DNA from: Agelas oroides
Lineage: Eukaryota > Porifera > Demospongiae > Agelasida > Agelasidae
NCBI GenBank assembly: GCA_949130485.1
Contig: OX422203.1
Location: 1,889,178 to 1,953,177 of the forward strand
Length of the DNA: 64,000 nucleotides
Direction of reading: 5' to 3'
Shown here: piece after piece, positions 25,316-37,550 of the stretch
Numbering within the stretch: position 1 is the stretch's first letter
Layout of the letters: every line of letters begins with the position of its first letter
The notes under the pieces: model-generated
Seen by the model: only the letters and a program-made list of their open reading frames with translations
The model's database searches: none
What the model was told of the DNA's origin: nothing
Translations under genes and position numbers: made by a program

Positions 25316-28300
25316 CCGTACTGAAAAATTTTTTTGTTTAAGTACTCAATACTTCAATACTTAAAAAAAAAAAAAGGAAAAAAAGGTAAATAAAAACAAA
25401 AAAAATATATAAATATGTAGTGAGTAAGGAATGAATGAGACACAAGTAGTTCAGATGCATTGAAGTTCAGAGATGGCCAAGTCAATGGGAGGTGGCGACT
25501 TGGCAGCATGACCACAGCTGGAGTGAGCTCCCCTGATACATTGAATGGCTGAGCGGAGAAGAGAGAAAGTCAGGCGACAGCGTAGCCAGGACAAGGTGGA
25601 GGAGTACGACTGGTCCCATTTCATAGCTAGACAAGAAGCAAGTCTTTTGTAGAAAACTGTGGCTTCATTTGCCATACCTCCGGTAGCTGAGAGAACTAGT
25701 GGGGTAAAAGAGGCATGATCTACTTCTCTGACTCTCTGTTCGTACGCACGTTTCTTCAAAGATTCTTGCTTGCGGTAACATGAAGAGAGGCTGGATTGCC
25801 GGTTGGAGGGGGCATATGGATTGAAAACTCGGACGTCAAAGTAAGTTCTTTCGAACCTGCCTCCCCAGAAGCCGTTGGCAGCAATGTCTAGGCGTGCACC
25901 ATCTTGGACATTAGATGAGGCACCAGTGAGAGATTCACCAGTGATTGGTTGCAATTCTGGCTCAATACGGACATCATTGCAAACCTCTGTTAGAAGGTTG
26001 GCAGTTAGATCTCTGATTTCATTGTGTCTTATTGAGGGGAAGCCTCCTTTGGGACAGGAGAGAGCATGTTCTACAGAGAACTTGGCACTGCAGCCACATG
26101 TTGATGGAGTGCGCAGGGGCTGCCAGTTGTATCTGAGGGCAAGTGCATCATAAAAAGCCCCTTTGTGGAGTGCAAAGCCAAATTCTTCAATCGGCAGAGA
26201 GGTTAGCCAGGATGAGGCTCCCTTTTCTTGGGCAAGATCCATGGATCGCTTGAGGGAGTGGTTCAGGGATTCTTTCAGTTGCTCAGAGACTTGTCTAGCA
26301 GAATCTCGTTTCAGTTTGTGTACTTCCTTTTTTGTCTCAAGTTGGCGAGTGATTACGTCTTCAGGGTACTGAAAGTCTTGGTGGAGAATTGCTTCTGTCA
26401 GAGCTTCAGTGATCTTGGTGGAGTAGAGGAATTCGGTATCTGTGGCTTGAGTAGGATTGGACAGAGCAATGCCTCCTAGTCTGGCTGGCAGTGCAAGGAG
26501 TTCACGCTCAGTTTCATTCGGTGGAGGTCTGCCTGTAAGTGCAGGGATCAGCTTGGTTCTAATGATGGTTTCAAGTGGTGAGAGATTTGGGCCAATGCCA
26601 GGCATCGTGCGGGTGAGATAAGTCCACTTGCTTGTCATCCCATGAGTGAAAGCTGCGTGTGCAGCATGAGGTTGACTGCGTGCGATAGATGCCAGCTGCT
26701 CTAGTTCTCCAGCCCATTGTTGGATTTTGTTGGTCACAAATGCTTGTATGTAGTCCTCTGTGCCAAGAGCTGCCCCAAGGTAAGGTCTGCCCTCTGAGGT
26801 GACTTTTACATCTGCGTCAGCGAAAGCCTCTACTGCAGTAGAGAGACAGTTCTCTTTGGTGACAAGCCAGGTCTTGCTTGCGTTGGTGAAATAACCGAAT
26901 TCAGGGCCTAGAGCATTGAGTTGTTCCCACCACTCACGTAGTCTGGTGATCTTTCCAGCACCAGAAGCATCATCAGCATACCATACTTGAATTACATCAC
27001 TCACACTGTCTTTCAAATTCCTGATCAAGGGAATGGTTGCCAAGGCGTACATTGGCATAGCCAGTGGGTCCCCCTGAGTGGTTCCTTCGCGAGATAGGAG
27101 TACACCTCTGTCTACGTACAGCTCAGAGGGGGCTCTGTAGGTGTTGATGAGAGCAGTAGCAAGGGGGGGGGCAAAGTCTCCGGATGTTGTGTAGAGCTGT
27201 TTGTCTGTTAAGGGAGTTAAAGGCGTTACTGGCGTCAACTAATAGGAGAGCTTCAGTTTCTTCTCTGTGAAACAGGGTGCGAACAGCATGCACAGCTGCC
27301 TCAATGCCTGAAATCTGACCTGCACAGAGTTGTACAGAGCCGGCTACTTCTTGTATGTCTTGTCTTGTGATGTTTAAAATGGCTTTAGCAATGATGCGTC
27401 TAGCTGTGTCACCGATACCGATGGGCCGAACACCAGGGTTCTTGTCTAGGGCAATGAGGTGGCAGGCCATGAGAGGTGCAATGCTTACTGGATCAACAAA
27501 TTCTGTGCAGAGGCGTTTTGCTGTCAAAGCAAGGGACTGGCAAAGCTCAAAGGATGCTGTCTTGAACGAAGTGCATAGCCTTCTCCATCCATGTGCGTCG
27601 AGACCAGAGGGTCCAGCTGCTCCGCTGGTGTACAATGCGGCAGATTTAATCGCTGCAGCATCCAGAGATTCGAACAGAACAGGATGAACATCAGGGGTGT
27701 CATCGTTAATGATTGCGTCATTGTGTACTGGTTGACATGGAGGGTGTTTCTCCAGAAGGATGTCCCTCACCTTTCTTTGTCCATTCTCAGTTTCAATAGG
27801 ATCATCCACATGGAGAACACCTCCCTTACTCTGTTCAGAGAGGAGGCGAAGTGCCGCCTTGGTCTTACCCTGGAACATCAAGTTAGCGAATGAGCGAGAG
27901 ATTTGTTCATTGTTGAATGATGGCGAAGTCTTGGAAATGCGTTGTTGTATTGTTCTCCCCTCTCTCAATAATTCATTCAGGTCTCCCTCTCGCCAGGTGT
28001 CTAGTCGTCGTTCAAGGCATGTGATGTGGTCTTTGGCTTTTGACTTGCGGGCAGGCTTCTGGAGTAGGAGAATAGGCATGAGTGTAGCTGCTTTCAGAGC
28101 AACAGACTCGAGAGCAGAGCTAGTGGCAAAAGCCTTAAATAGTCTGGCTAGCTCAGAAACAAATGACTTCCCTGCTTTCCCATAGGGGACCCTGAAGACA
28201 TTCATCTTCCAGTGCACAGCCTCAGCAAAGGCAGCGTTGAGGTTGTCAGTAAACTGTGTTGAGTCAAGTTCACCCCAGGTGAACACAGGGTCTGCCATGG

Positions 28301-28615
28301 GGGTAAATTGAGGAAGCGTTGGTTCATTCTCAAGGGCGCTTGAGCGTAGAGGAGTCTCAGGTATGGTTGTCACAGTCACAGAAAGTGAAGAGAGTTGTGA
28401 GACCAGGGCTGAGGCCTGAGGTGTGGACGGCTGAGTCTGAACAGTATTAGCACAGTTCCCCAGTCGCTGTGGTAGGCAGCTCTGGCATGGCTGTCCTCTT
28501 TTCACACAAGCACAGTTCTGGCAGCGGCCCGTACGATTACATCGGCAACAGGTCATCTCTCTCCAGATTGGTGCGACAACATGCCAATACGCTCATATGA
28601 TTACCATCAATGATC
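25277..28615 (-). mobile_element. Polyadenylated reverse-transcriptase element with nuclease-like C-terminus
   Basis: A 3339-bp minus-strand element flanked by an 11-bp target duplication AGCTTGCAAAT (25266-25276, 28616-28626) of satellite A. A T-rich stretch at 25277-25317 is its 3' poly(A) tail. Variable-length target duplication plus a poly(A) tail indicate target-primed reverse transcription, as in LINEs. Confidence 0.85.
25451..28556 (-). pseudogene. Reverse transcriptase with N-terminal CxC zinc cluster and PD-(D/E)XK-like C-terminus
   Basis: About 1,040 codons over two overlapping frames. N-terminus: MTCCRCNRTGRCQNCACVK... with spaced cysteines like a CRC/tesmin-type cluster. Polymerase core: GPSGLDAHGWRRL, VRPIGIGDTARRI, LLLVDASNAFNSLNR, EGTTQGDPLAMPMYAL and VWYADDASGAG. 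C-terminus: CGCSAKFSVEHALSCPKGG, RHNEIRDL, then DGARLDIAANG and FDVRVFNPYAPSN, the layout expected of a restriction-like nuclease after a Cys/His knuckle. The frame changes once, near the run of nine G at about 27163-27171. This could be a true slip or an assembly error in a homopolymer. I recall such proteins from invertebrate genomes but cannot name the clade; R2/NeSL-like elements share the enzyme order. Confidence 0.8.
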
Positions 28616-29022
28616 AGCTTGCAAATTGGTCCGCAACCACCATCGCCGTATAATGCCAGATATGGAAATTCGCACAAATTTCCGGCAAGCCCTACCCCGG
28701 TACAATAGTTGCACTAATGCAAATTACATATGAGCAGGAAGCTGACGGAATGGGGAGGCCAAAAACGCAAACCCTCCGTTTGTGCAATCAACGCACAAAG
28801 CGGTACGAGCTTGCAAATTGGTCCGCTACCACCATCGCCGTATAATGTCGGCTACGGAAATTCGCGCAAATTCCCGGCAAACCCTACCCCGGAACAATAG
28901 TTGCACTAATGCAAATTACATATGAGCAGGAAGCTGAGGGAATGGGGAGGCCAAAAACGCAAACCCTCCCTTTGTGCAATCAACGCACAAAGCGGTACGA
29001 GCTTGCAAATTGGTCCGCTACC

Positions 29023-29222
29023 NNNNNNNNNNNNNNNNNNNNNNNNNNNNNNNNNNNNNNNNNNNNNNNNNNNNNNNNNNNNNNNNNNNNNNNNNNNNNN
29101 NNNNNNNNNNNNNNNNNNNNNNNNNNNNNNNNNNNNNNNNNNNNNNNNNNNNNNNNNNNNNNNNNNNNNNNNNNNNNNNNNNNNNNNNNNNNNNNNNNNN
29201 NNNNNNNNNNNNNNNNNNNNNN
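29023..29222. other. Assembly gap (200 N)
   Basis: A run of N lies within the satellite array. The round size suggests a placeholder, so the true number of units here is unknown. Confidence 0.99.
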
Positions 29223-32200
29223 CCAATAACGCAAACACTCCGATTGTGCAATCTACGCACAAAGCGGTACGAGCTTGCAAATTGGTCCGCCACCACCATC
29301 GCCGTATAATGCAGGCAATGGAAATTCGCGCAAATTCCCGGCAAAACCTACATCGGAACAATAGTTGCACTAATGCAAACTACATATGAGCAGGAAGCTG
29401 AGGGAATGGGGAGGCCAAAAAAACGCAAACCCTCCGTTTGTGCAATCAACGCACAAAGCGGTACGAGCTTGCAAATTGGTCCGCCACCACCATCGCCGTA
29501 TAATGCCGACAATGGAAATTCGGGCAAATTCCCGGCAAAACCTACACCGGAACAATAGTTGCACTAATACAAACTACATATGAGGAGGAAGCTGAGGGAA
29601 TTGGGAGGCCAAAAACGCAAACCCTCCGTTTGTGCAATCAACGCACAAAGCGGTACGAGCTTGCAAATTGGTCCGTCACCACCATCGCCGTATAATGCCG
29701 GCAATGGAAATTCGCGCAAATTCCCGGCAAAACCTACACCGGAACAATAGTTGCACTAATGCAAACTACATATGAGGAGGAAGCTGAGGGAATGTGGAGG
29801 AAAAAAAAAACGCAAACCCTCCGTTTGTGCAATCAACGCACAAAGCGGTGCGAGCTTGCATATTGGTCCGCCACCACCATCGCCGTATAATGCCGGCAAT
29901 GGAAATTCACGCAAATTCCCGGCAAAACCTACACCGGAACAATAGTTGCACTAATTCAAACTACATATGAGGAGGAAGCTGAGGGAATGGGGAGGCAAAA
30001 AAAGCAAACCCTCCGTTTGTTCAATCAACGCACAAAGCGCTACGTGCTTGCAAATTGGTCCGCCATCACCATCGCCGTATAATTCCGCAATGGAAATTCG
30101 CGCAAATTCCCAGCAAAACCTACATCGGAACAATAGTTGCACTAATGCAAACTACATATTAGGAGGAAGCTGTGGGATTGGGGAAGCAAAAAACACAAAC
30201 CATCCGTTTGTGCAATCAACGCACAAAGCGGTACGAGCTTGCAAATTGGTCCGCCACCACCATCGCCGAATAAATGCCGACAATGGAAATTCGGGCAAAT
30301 TCCCGGCAAAACCTACATAGGAACAATAGTTGCACTGATGCAAACTGCTTATCAGCAGGAACCTTAGAGAATGGGGAGGCCAAAAACGCAAAACCTCCGT
30401 TTGTGCAATCAGCGCACAAAGCGGTACAGCTTGCAAATTGGTCCGCCACCACCATCGCCGTATAATGTCGGCAATGAAAATTCGCGCAAATTCCAGGCAA
30501 AATCCTACACCGGAACAATAGTTGCACTAATGCAAACTACATATCAGCAGGAAGCTGAGGGAATTGGGAGGCCAAAAACTCAAACCCTCCGTTTGTGCAA
30601 TCTGCGCACAAAGCGGTACGAGCTTGCAAATTGATCCGCCACCACCATCGCCGTATAATTCAGGCAATGGAAATTCAGGCAAATTCCCGGCAAAACCTAC
30701 ATCGGAACAATAGTTGCACTAATGCAAACTACATATGAGGAGGAAGCTGAGGGAATGGGGAGGCAAAAAACGCAAACCCTCCGTTTGTGCAATCAACGCA
30801 CAAAGCGGTAAGAGCTTGCAAATTGTTCCGCCACCACCATCGCCGTATAATGCCTGCAATGAAAATTCGCGCAAATTCCCGGCAAAACCTACATCGGAAC
30901 AATAGCTGCACTAATGCAAACTACATATAAGGAAGAAGCTGAGGGAATGGGGAGGCAAAAAACGCAAACCCTACGTTTGTGCAATCAACGCACAAAGCGG
31001 TACGAGCTTGCAAATTGGTCCGCCACCACCATTGCCGTATAATGCCGGCAATGGAAATTCGCACAAATTCCCGGCAAAACCTACATCTTAACAATAGTTG
31101 CATTAATGCTAACTACATATGAGGAGGAAGCTCAGGCAATGGAGAGGCCAAAAACGCAAACCTTCCGTTTGCGCAATTAGCGAACACAGCGGTACGAGCT
31201 TGCAAATTGGTCCGCCACCACCATCGCCGTATAATGCCGGCAATGGAAATTCGCGCAAATTCCTGGCAAACCCTACCTCGGAACAATAGTTGCACTAATG
31301 CAAATTACATATGAGCAGGAAGCTGAGGAAATGAGGAGGCCAAAAACGCAAACCCTCCGTTTGTGAAATCAACGCACAAAGCGGTACGAGCTTGCAAATT
31401 GGTCCGCCACCACCATCGCCGTACAATGCAGGCAATGGAAATTCGCGCAAATTTCCGGCAAACCTTACCCCGGAACAATAGTTGCACTAATGCAAATTAC
31501 ATATGAGCAGGAAGCTGAGGAATGGGGAGGCCAAAAATGCAAACCCTCCTTTTGTGCAAACAACGCACAAAGCGGTACGAGCTTGCAAATTTGTCCGTCA
31601 CCACCATCGACGTATAATGTCGGCAATGGAAATTCGCACAAATTTCCGGCAAACCCTACCCCGGAACAATAGTTGCACTAATGCAAATTACGTATCAGCA
31701 GAAAGCTGACGGAATGGGGAGGCCAAAAACGTAAAACCCTCCGTTTGTGCAATCAACGTACAAAGCGGTACGAGCTTGCAAATTGGTCCGCCACCACCAT
31801 CGCCGTATAATGCCGGCAATGGAAATTCGCGCAAATTCCTGGCAAACCCTAACCCGGAACAATAGTTGCACTAATGCAAATTACATATCAGCAGGAATCT
31901 CAGGGAATGGGGAAGCCAAAAACGCAAACCCTCCGTTTGTGCAATCAACGCACAAAGCGGTACGAGCATGCAAATTGGTCCACCTCCACCATCACCGTAT
32001 AATGCCGGCAATGGAAATTCGCGCAAATTTCCTGCAAACCCTACACCGGAACAACAGTTGCACTAATGCAAACAACATATGAGCAGGAAGCTGAGGGAAT
32101 GGGGAGGCCAAAAACGCAATACTTCCGTTTGTGCAATCAACGCACAAAGCGGTACGAGCTTGCAAATTGGTCCGCCACCACCATCGCCGTATAATGCCGG

Positions 32201-34004
32201 CAATGGAAATTCGCGCAAATTCTCGGCAAATCCTACACCGGAACAATAGTTGCACTAATGCAAACTACATATGAGCAGGAAGCTGAGGGAATGGGGATGC
32301 CATAAAATCAAACTCTCTGTTTGTGCAATCAGCGCACAAAGCGGTACGAGCTTGCAAATCGGTCAGCTACCACCAACGCCGTGTAATGGCGGCAATGGAA
32401 ATTCGCGCAAATTCCAGGAAAACCCTACCCCGGAACAATAGTCGCACTAATGCAAATTACGTATGAGCAGGAAGCTGAGGGAATGGGGAGGCCAAAAACG
32501 CAAACCCTCCGTTTGTGCAATCAACGCACAAAGCGGTACGAGCTTGCAACTTGGTCCGCCACCATATTCGCCGTATAATGCCGGCAATGGAAATTCGCGC
32601 AAATTCCCGGCAAAACCCACACCGGAACAATAGTTGCACTAATGCAAACTACATATGAGCTGGAAGCTGAGGGATTGGGGAGGACAAAAACGCAAACCCT
32701 CCGTTTGTGCAATCAACGCACAAAGCGGTACGAGCTTGCAAATTGGTCCGCCACCACCATCGCCGTGTAATGCCGGCGATGGAAATTCGCGCAAATTTCC
32801 GGCAAAACCTACCCCGGAACAATAGTTGCACTTATGCAAATTTTATATGAGCAGGAAGCTGAGGGAATGTGGAGGCCAAAACGCAAACCCTCCGTTTGTG
32901 CAATCAACGCACAAAGCGGTACGAGCTTGCAAATTGGTCCGGCGCCACCATCGCCGTATAATGCCGGCAATGGAAATTCGCGCAAATTTCCGGCAAACCC
33001 GACCCAGGAACAAAAGTTGCACTAATGCAAATTACATATGAGCAGGAAGCTGAGGGAATGTGGAGGCCAAAAACGCAAACCATCCGTTTGTGAAATCAAC
33101 GCACAAAGCGGTACGAGCTTGCAAATTGGTCCTTCACCACCATCGCCGTATAATGTCGGCGATGGAAATTCGCGCAAATTCCCGGCAAAACCTTCACCGG
33201 AACAACAGTTGCACTAATGCAAAATACATATGGGCAGGAAGCTGAGGGAATGGGGAGGCCAAAAACGCAAACCCTCCGTTTGTGCAATCAACGCACAAAG
33301 CGGTACGAGCTTGCAAATTGGTCCGCCACCACCATCGCCGTATAATGTCGGCAATGGAAATTCGCGCAAATTTCCGGCAAACACTACCACAGTACAATAG
33401 TTGCACTAATGCAAATTACATATGAGCAGGAAGCTGAGGGAATGGGGAGGCCAAAAACGGAAACCCTCCGTTTGTGCAATCAACGCACAAAGCGGTGCGA
33501 GCTTTCAAATTGGTCCGCCACCACCATCGCCGTATAATGCCGACAATGGAATTTCGCGCAAATTTCCGGCAAACCCTACCCCGGAACAATAGTTGCACTA
33601 ATGCAAATTACATATGAGCAGGAAGCTGAGGGAATGGAGAGGACAAAAACGCAAACCCTCCGTTTGTGCAATCAACGCACAAAGCGGTACGAGCTTGCAA
33701 ATTGTTCCGCCACCACCATCGCCGTATAATGCCGGCAATGGAAATTCGGGCAAATTCCCTGGAAACTCTACCCCAGAGCAATAGTTGCACTAATGCAAAC
33801 TACATGTGAGCAAGAAGCTGTGGGAATGGGGAGGCCTAGAACGCAAACCCTCCGTTTGTGCAATCAACGCACAAAGCGGTACGAGCTTGCAAATTGTTCC
33901 GCCTCCACCATCGCCGTATAATGCCGACAATGGAAATTCGCGAAAATTCCCGGCAAACCATACCCCAGAACAATGGTTGCACTAATGCAAACTACATACG
34001 AGCA

Positions 34005-35087
34005 GTTTGTGGAGATTGATGCGTTTATTGCACAAACTGAGCGAATGCATTTTGAAAGTCTCTATTCCTTGGGCTTCCTTTTGGTATGCTTCTGGCATTA
34101 GTGCAGCATTTGCTCTGTATTAGGGATAGCCGTCAATTTGCATGAATTTCCAATGTCTGCGCACATTCGGCATTAATTGACCTCGTACGAAAGGGGTTTG
34201 CGTCAAGGTTTGTGGAGATTGGTGCGTTTATTGCACAGACAGAGCGAATGCATTTTTCTTTTCTCTAATCCCTGGGTTTCCTTGTGATATGCTTCTTGCA
34301 TTAGTGCAACACTTGCTCTGTGTTAGGGTTAACCGTCAATTTGCATGAATTTCCAATGTCTGCGCACATTCGACATTAATTGACCTCGTACGAAAGGGGT
34401 TTGCGTCAAGGCTTGTGGAGATTGTTGCGTTTATGGCACAGACTGAGCGAATGCATTTTGATACTCTCTATTCCCTGGGCTTCCTTTTGATATGCTTTTT
34501 GTATTAGTGCAACATTTGCTCTGTGTTAGGGTTAGCCGTCAATTTGCATGAATTTCCAATGTCTGCGCACATTCGGCATTAATTGACCTCGTACGAAAGG
34601 GGTTTGCGTCAAGGTTTGTGGAGATTGGTGCGTTTATTGCACAGACTGAGCGAATGCATTTTGATACTCTCTATTCCCTGGGCTTCCTTTTGATATGCTT
34701 CTTGCATTAGTGCAACATTTGCTCTGTGTTAGGGTTAGCCGTCAATTTGCATGAATTTCCAATGTCTGCGCACATTCGGCATTAATTGACCTCGTACGAA
34801 AGGGGTTTTCGTCAAGGTTTGTGGAGATTGGTAAGTTTATTGCACAGACTGAGCGAATACATTTTTATACTCTCTATTCCCTTGGCTACCTTTGGATATG
34901 CTTATTGCATCAGTGCAACATTTGTTCCAGGTTTGGGTTAGCCGTCAATTTGTCCAATGTCTGCGCTGATTCGGCATTAATTGACCTCGTAAGGAAGGGG
35001 TTTGCTTACAGCTTTGTGGAGATTGGTGCGTTTATTGCACAGACTGCGGGAATATATTTTTATACTCTTTATTCCCTGGGCTTCCTG
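34005..35087. repeat. Satellite family B, right block
   Basis: About five units of about 205 bp, in the same orientation as the left block. It starts at GTTTGTGGAGATTGATGCG (34005-34023), nearly the same words at which the left block stops, and ends in TTCCCTGGGCTTCCTGG where a LINE fragment begins. Confidence 0.9.
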
Positions 35088-36430
35088 GTTTCAGATCCCA
35101 AGCACTTACAAAAACTAATCGACAAAACTACTGCATGGTGCTCGGAGAATGATGTACTCATTAATGCTGAAAAGACAAAAATAATGCACTTCAGGCATAA
35201 AAGACGTAAACAGCATTTGTACCACTTTTATTATAATGACCAAGTATTGGATTATTGCAGTGAGTATAAATACCTATAGGTTATTGGATTAATGAGCATC
35301 TTGATCATAAAACAGTAGTAGATAAGGTTGCATTAGCAGCTAGGAGGTCATTAGGAAGTCTTATAGCCAAGTCAAAGGAAAATAGTGGATTCTCAGCGCA
35401 AACATACTCATACCTTTACTCAACACTAGTCACGCCTGTAATAGACTACAGCTGCTGTGTATGGGGCTATGAGAAACACAGTCCCTTAGAATCCATGCAA
35501 GGAAATGCTATATGCAATATTTTCTAGGAGTTGGGAAGAACTTCCCCATTGCTGCCCTTTATGGGGACATGGGATGGATCCCTGTTTGGATAACCATGCT
35601 TTTACTGTGATAAAATGGTGGTTTAGACTAAGATCTTATAATTCTAATAGAATTGCAAATGCAGTTTTCCAATGGTCTATGACTATGGCTGAATCAGGAT
35701 GTAAGAATTGGTGCTGGCAAGTTAAACAACTACTAGTTGATACTATTGAAGTTCCTACACTTTTCTCAGTAGACATACCAAATGGGTTTTCTGTAACCAC
35801 AACTCTATCTTTCATAAAAAATAAACTCATTGATCTAGCAGAAAGAGTTTGGTTAGACGATCTGCATAGACCAGTTAGAAACTCAGAAATTGGAGGTAAA
35901 CTGTATAACTACAAACTAATTAAAAGCTGTGCTGATACTGCCGGTTTTGTGTTGGCCCCACTCGGCCCTGGCCAGAGATGGGCGATGGCTTCACTGCGTG
36001 CTGGGTACCTTCTGCTGGCAGTGGAGACTGGTAGATATCGGATTCCTAAGGTGCCACTAGGGGAAAGGGTGTGTAAGTTATGTAATAATGATAAAGTTGA
36101 GACTGAATTTCATTTTGTGATGGAATGTAGTAAACTACAAAACTTGCGAAATGAGCTGTTCTTTATTATAACCGAACGAGACCATACTTTTATGCACCTC
36201 AATATAACTGACAAGTTTTTATATATTCTTAACTCTGAAATTAATATTTGTACAATTGCTAAGTTTATTTATAAAATGTATAAATTACGTTGTAGTTTTT
36301 TATATCACACTTAACCTCACCTTTTGTCATTTTTTTTCACCACACATTTACAATCACAGTGACTCATAAGTCATAAAACATGGCTGGGCATTTTCAATGC
36401 GTGTCACTTAAATAATAAAATTGATTGAAA
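35088..36430 (+). mobile_element. 5'-truncated LINE fragment
   Basis: Begins inside the reverse transcriptase palm/thumb (DPKHLQKLIDKTTAWCSEND, INAEKTKIMHF) and continues to the LINE C-terminus: RWAMASLRAGYLLLAVETGR, VCKLCNN and ETEFHFVMECSKLQNLR. The open part at 35505-36314 is the longest frame; earlier parts are in other frames. It is followed by AATAATAAAATTG near 36411. 5' truncation is normal for LINE copies. It is a different family from the LINE at 17041. Confidence 0.85.
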
Positions 36431-36436
36431 AATTGA

Positions 36437-36480
36437 CTAGCGGTAGCAAATCTTCACGTTTAGGAACCAGGTTGGCTGAA
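36437..36480 (-). pseudogene. Decayed fragment of the adjacent secreted-repeat gene
   Basis: About 40 bp (GCGGTAGCAAATCTTCACG and GGAACCAGGTTGG) match the coding sequence of the downstream gene's second repeat at about 37098-37135. Reverse-translated it reads WFLNVKICYR, compared with WFQSVKICYRW in the gene. The rest has lost similarity. Confidence 0.6.
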
Positions 36481-36761
36481 AATTTCCTAAAATATTAACG
36501 CCGCGATAGTATTTCCGAGCGATCGAATCTCCTGTAATTACCTGTAATAGCTGGAAATGCACAAAATGGAGGCGCTTTGATTGTTTTTAGCAGTTAAGCA
36601 TGCACTTCGAAACAAATATTTACACTGTGATCGTTGCGTGTATAAACAGACTGACAGACGGCGAAGAGAACTCCGCTTCGTGCATGCGCGCGCTGGTAAT
36701 GAACGAATAGACACTACATTCAGTTGATTGGTATATTAAAATTAAAGTACACAGTATGAAA

Positions 36762-37550
36762 TCAAAAACGCAGCTGCCAGGACATGCGACACCCTCCACC
36801 TCGGCCATCTGTGTCGTCTCGGTAGTAAGTGGTCCATAAGTTTGCTCGGGCACATAGGCTCCGTCCCACGCCCCCTCCACACTGTCCGCTATTTCCGTCT
36901 GGGTACCAGTTGTAACATAAGTTTACGTTGCGGAGCCACTGAGGGGAATTCGAAGGAATCTGTAGCCTCCACGACATGCGACATCCACCGCCCCTTCCAT
37001 CCGTATCGTCTCGGTACTCGGACGTAAAATGTCCAACTGTGGCGCAAAGCTCTGTGGCAGCCCCGCCTCCACATTGACCACTGTTACCGTCGGCATACCA
37101 GCGGTAGCAAATCTTCACGCTTTGGAACCAGGCTGGACTGTACGGCGATCGAATTCCCCACTGCATCCGGCAACCACCCCCTCGTCCGTCTGTGTCGTCA
37201 CGATAGTATGTAGTACTTGAGCCTACGACGGCACACAGTTCTCTGCCAACCCCACCCCCGCATTGTCCGCCGTCGCCATCCGGACGCCATTTGTAGCAAA
37301 GTTGTGTTTGATTAAACCACGACGGGATCGGCTCGACGATTCTGCAGTTGTATCCGTTCGCTCCGCACGGAAATGTCCTTAGACGTGCCGTGCAAGTCGA
37401 CTCACAGCAGTCACCGTCGTCAAATTTGTATTCGCGAGTGTTGAAAACAGCATCACACCATCCGTCTCCAAGCCAGCTAGAGCTAGGGTGGACAAGAAGT
37501 GCATGGGTGGAAAGTATCAGAACAGCTCTGAACATTACTATATAAGCCAT
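36762..37550 (-). CDS. Secreted protein with one LNR and three Cys/Gly-rich tandem repeats
   Basis: Intronless 262-residue frame. Start chosen at ATG 37550 because MAYIVMFRAVLILSTHALL forms a signal peptide; an upstream in-frame ATG at 37583 would add a charged leader. Residues about 25-50 contain GDGWCD and FDDGDCC, a Lin12/Notch repeat (calcium-binding). Three repeats of about 60 residues follow, each with a W-x4-(V/Q)xLC/ICYxWxxDG start, GQCGGG, an (E/S)LCA step and a YYRDDTDGRGGGCRMSW-type end. Six or more cysteines per pair of repeats suggest disulphides and an extracellular location. I do not recognise the repeat as a named domain, and a function cannot be assigned. A decayed extra repeat lies about 280 bp downstream (36437-36480). 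Confidence 0.85.
   Translation of the reverse strand: MAYIVMFRAVLILSTHALLVHPSSSWLGDGWCDAVFNTREYKFDDGDCCESTCTARLRTFPCGANGYNCRIVEPIPSWFNQTQLCYKWRPDGDGGQCGGGVGRELCAVVGSSTTYYRDDTDGRGGGCRMQWGIRSPYSPAWFQSVKICYRWYADGNSGQCGGGAATELCATVGHFTSEYRDDTDGRGGGCRMSWRLQIPSNSPQWLRNVNLCYNWYPDGNSGQCGGGVGRSLCARANLWTTYYRDDTDGRGGGCRMSWQLRF

Larger units (their letters stand above)
16256..34004. repeat. 192-bp satellite array (family A)
   Basis: About fifty head-to-tail units with landmarks ACTAATGCAAACTACATATG, GGGAATGGGGAGGCC, CCTCCGTTTGTGCAATCAAC, CACCATCGCCGTATAATGCC and GGAACAATAGTTGC. Unit starts near the right end are spaced 192 bp. Each unit has a small hairpin, TTTGTGC...GCACAAA. It is interrupted by a LINE (17041-21258), an inverted-repeat element (21458-21961), a reverse-transcriptase element (25277-28615) and an N gap (29023-29222). 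Edge units carry CAAGAAGCTGTGGG and TTCCGCCTCC; core units carry CAGGAAGCTGAGGG and GGTCCGCCACC. Open frames through the units come from the period being divisible by three; I do not call them genes. Confidence 0.95.

Noticed and set aside
28906-29389. Open frames containing runs of X
   Set aside because: They cross the N gap inside the satellite and mean nothing.
16256-34004. CRISPR-like or protein-coding repeat array
   Set aside because: Repeats are contiguous 192-bp units without unique spacers, in a clearly eukaryotic setting; a satellite explains them.
37029-37545. Plus-strand frames opposite the secreted-repeat gene
   Set aside because: Shadow frames; the minus strand has the signal peptide, the LNR and the repeated domain structure.
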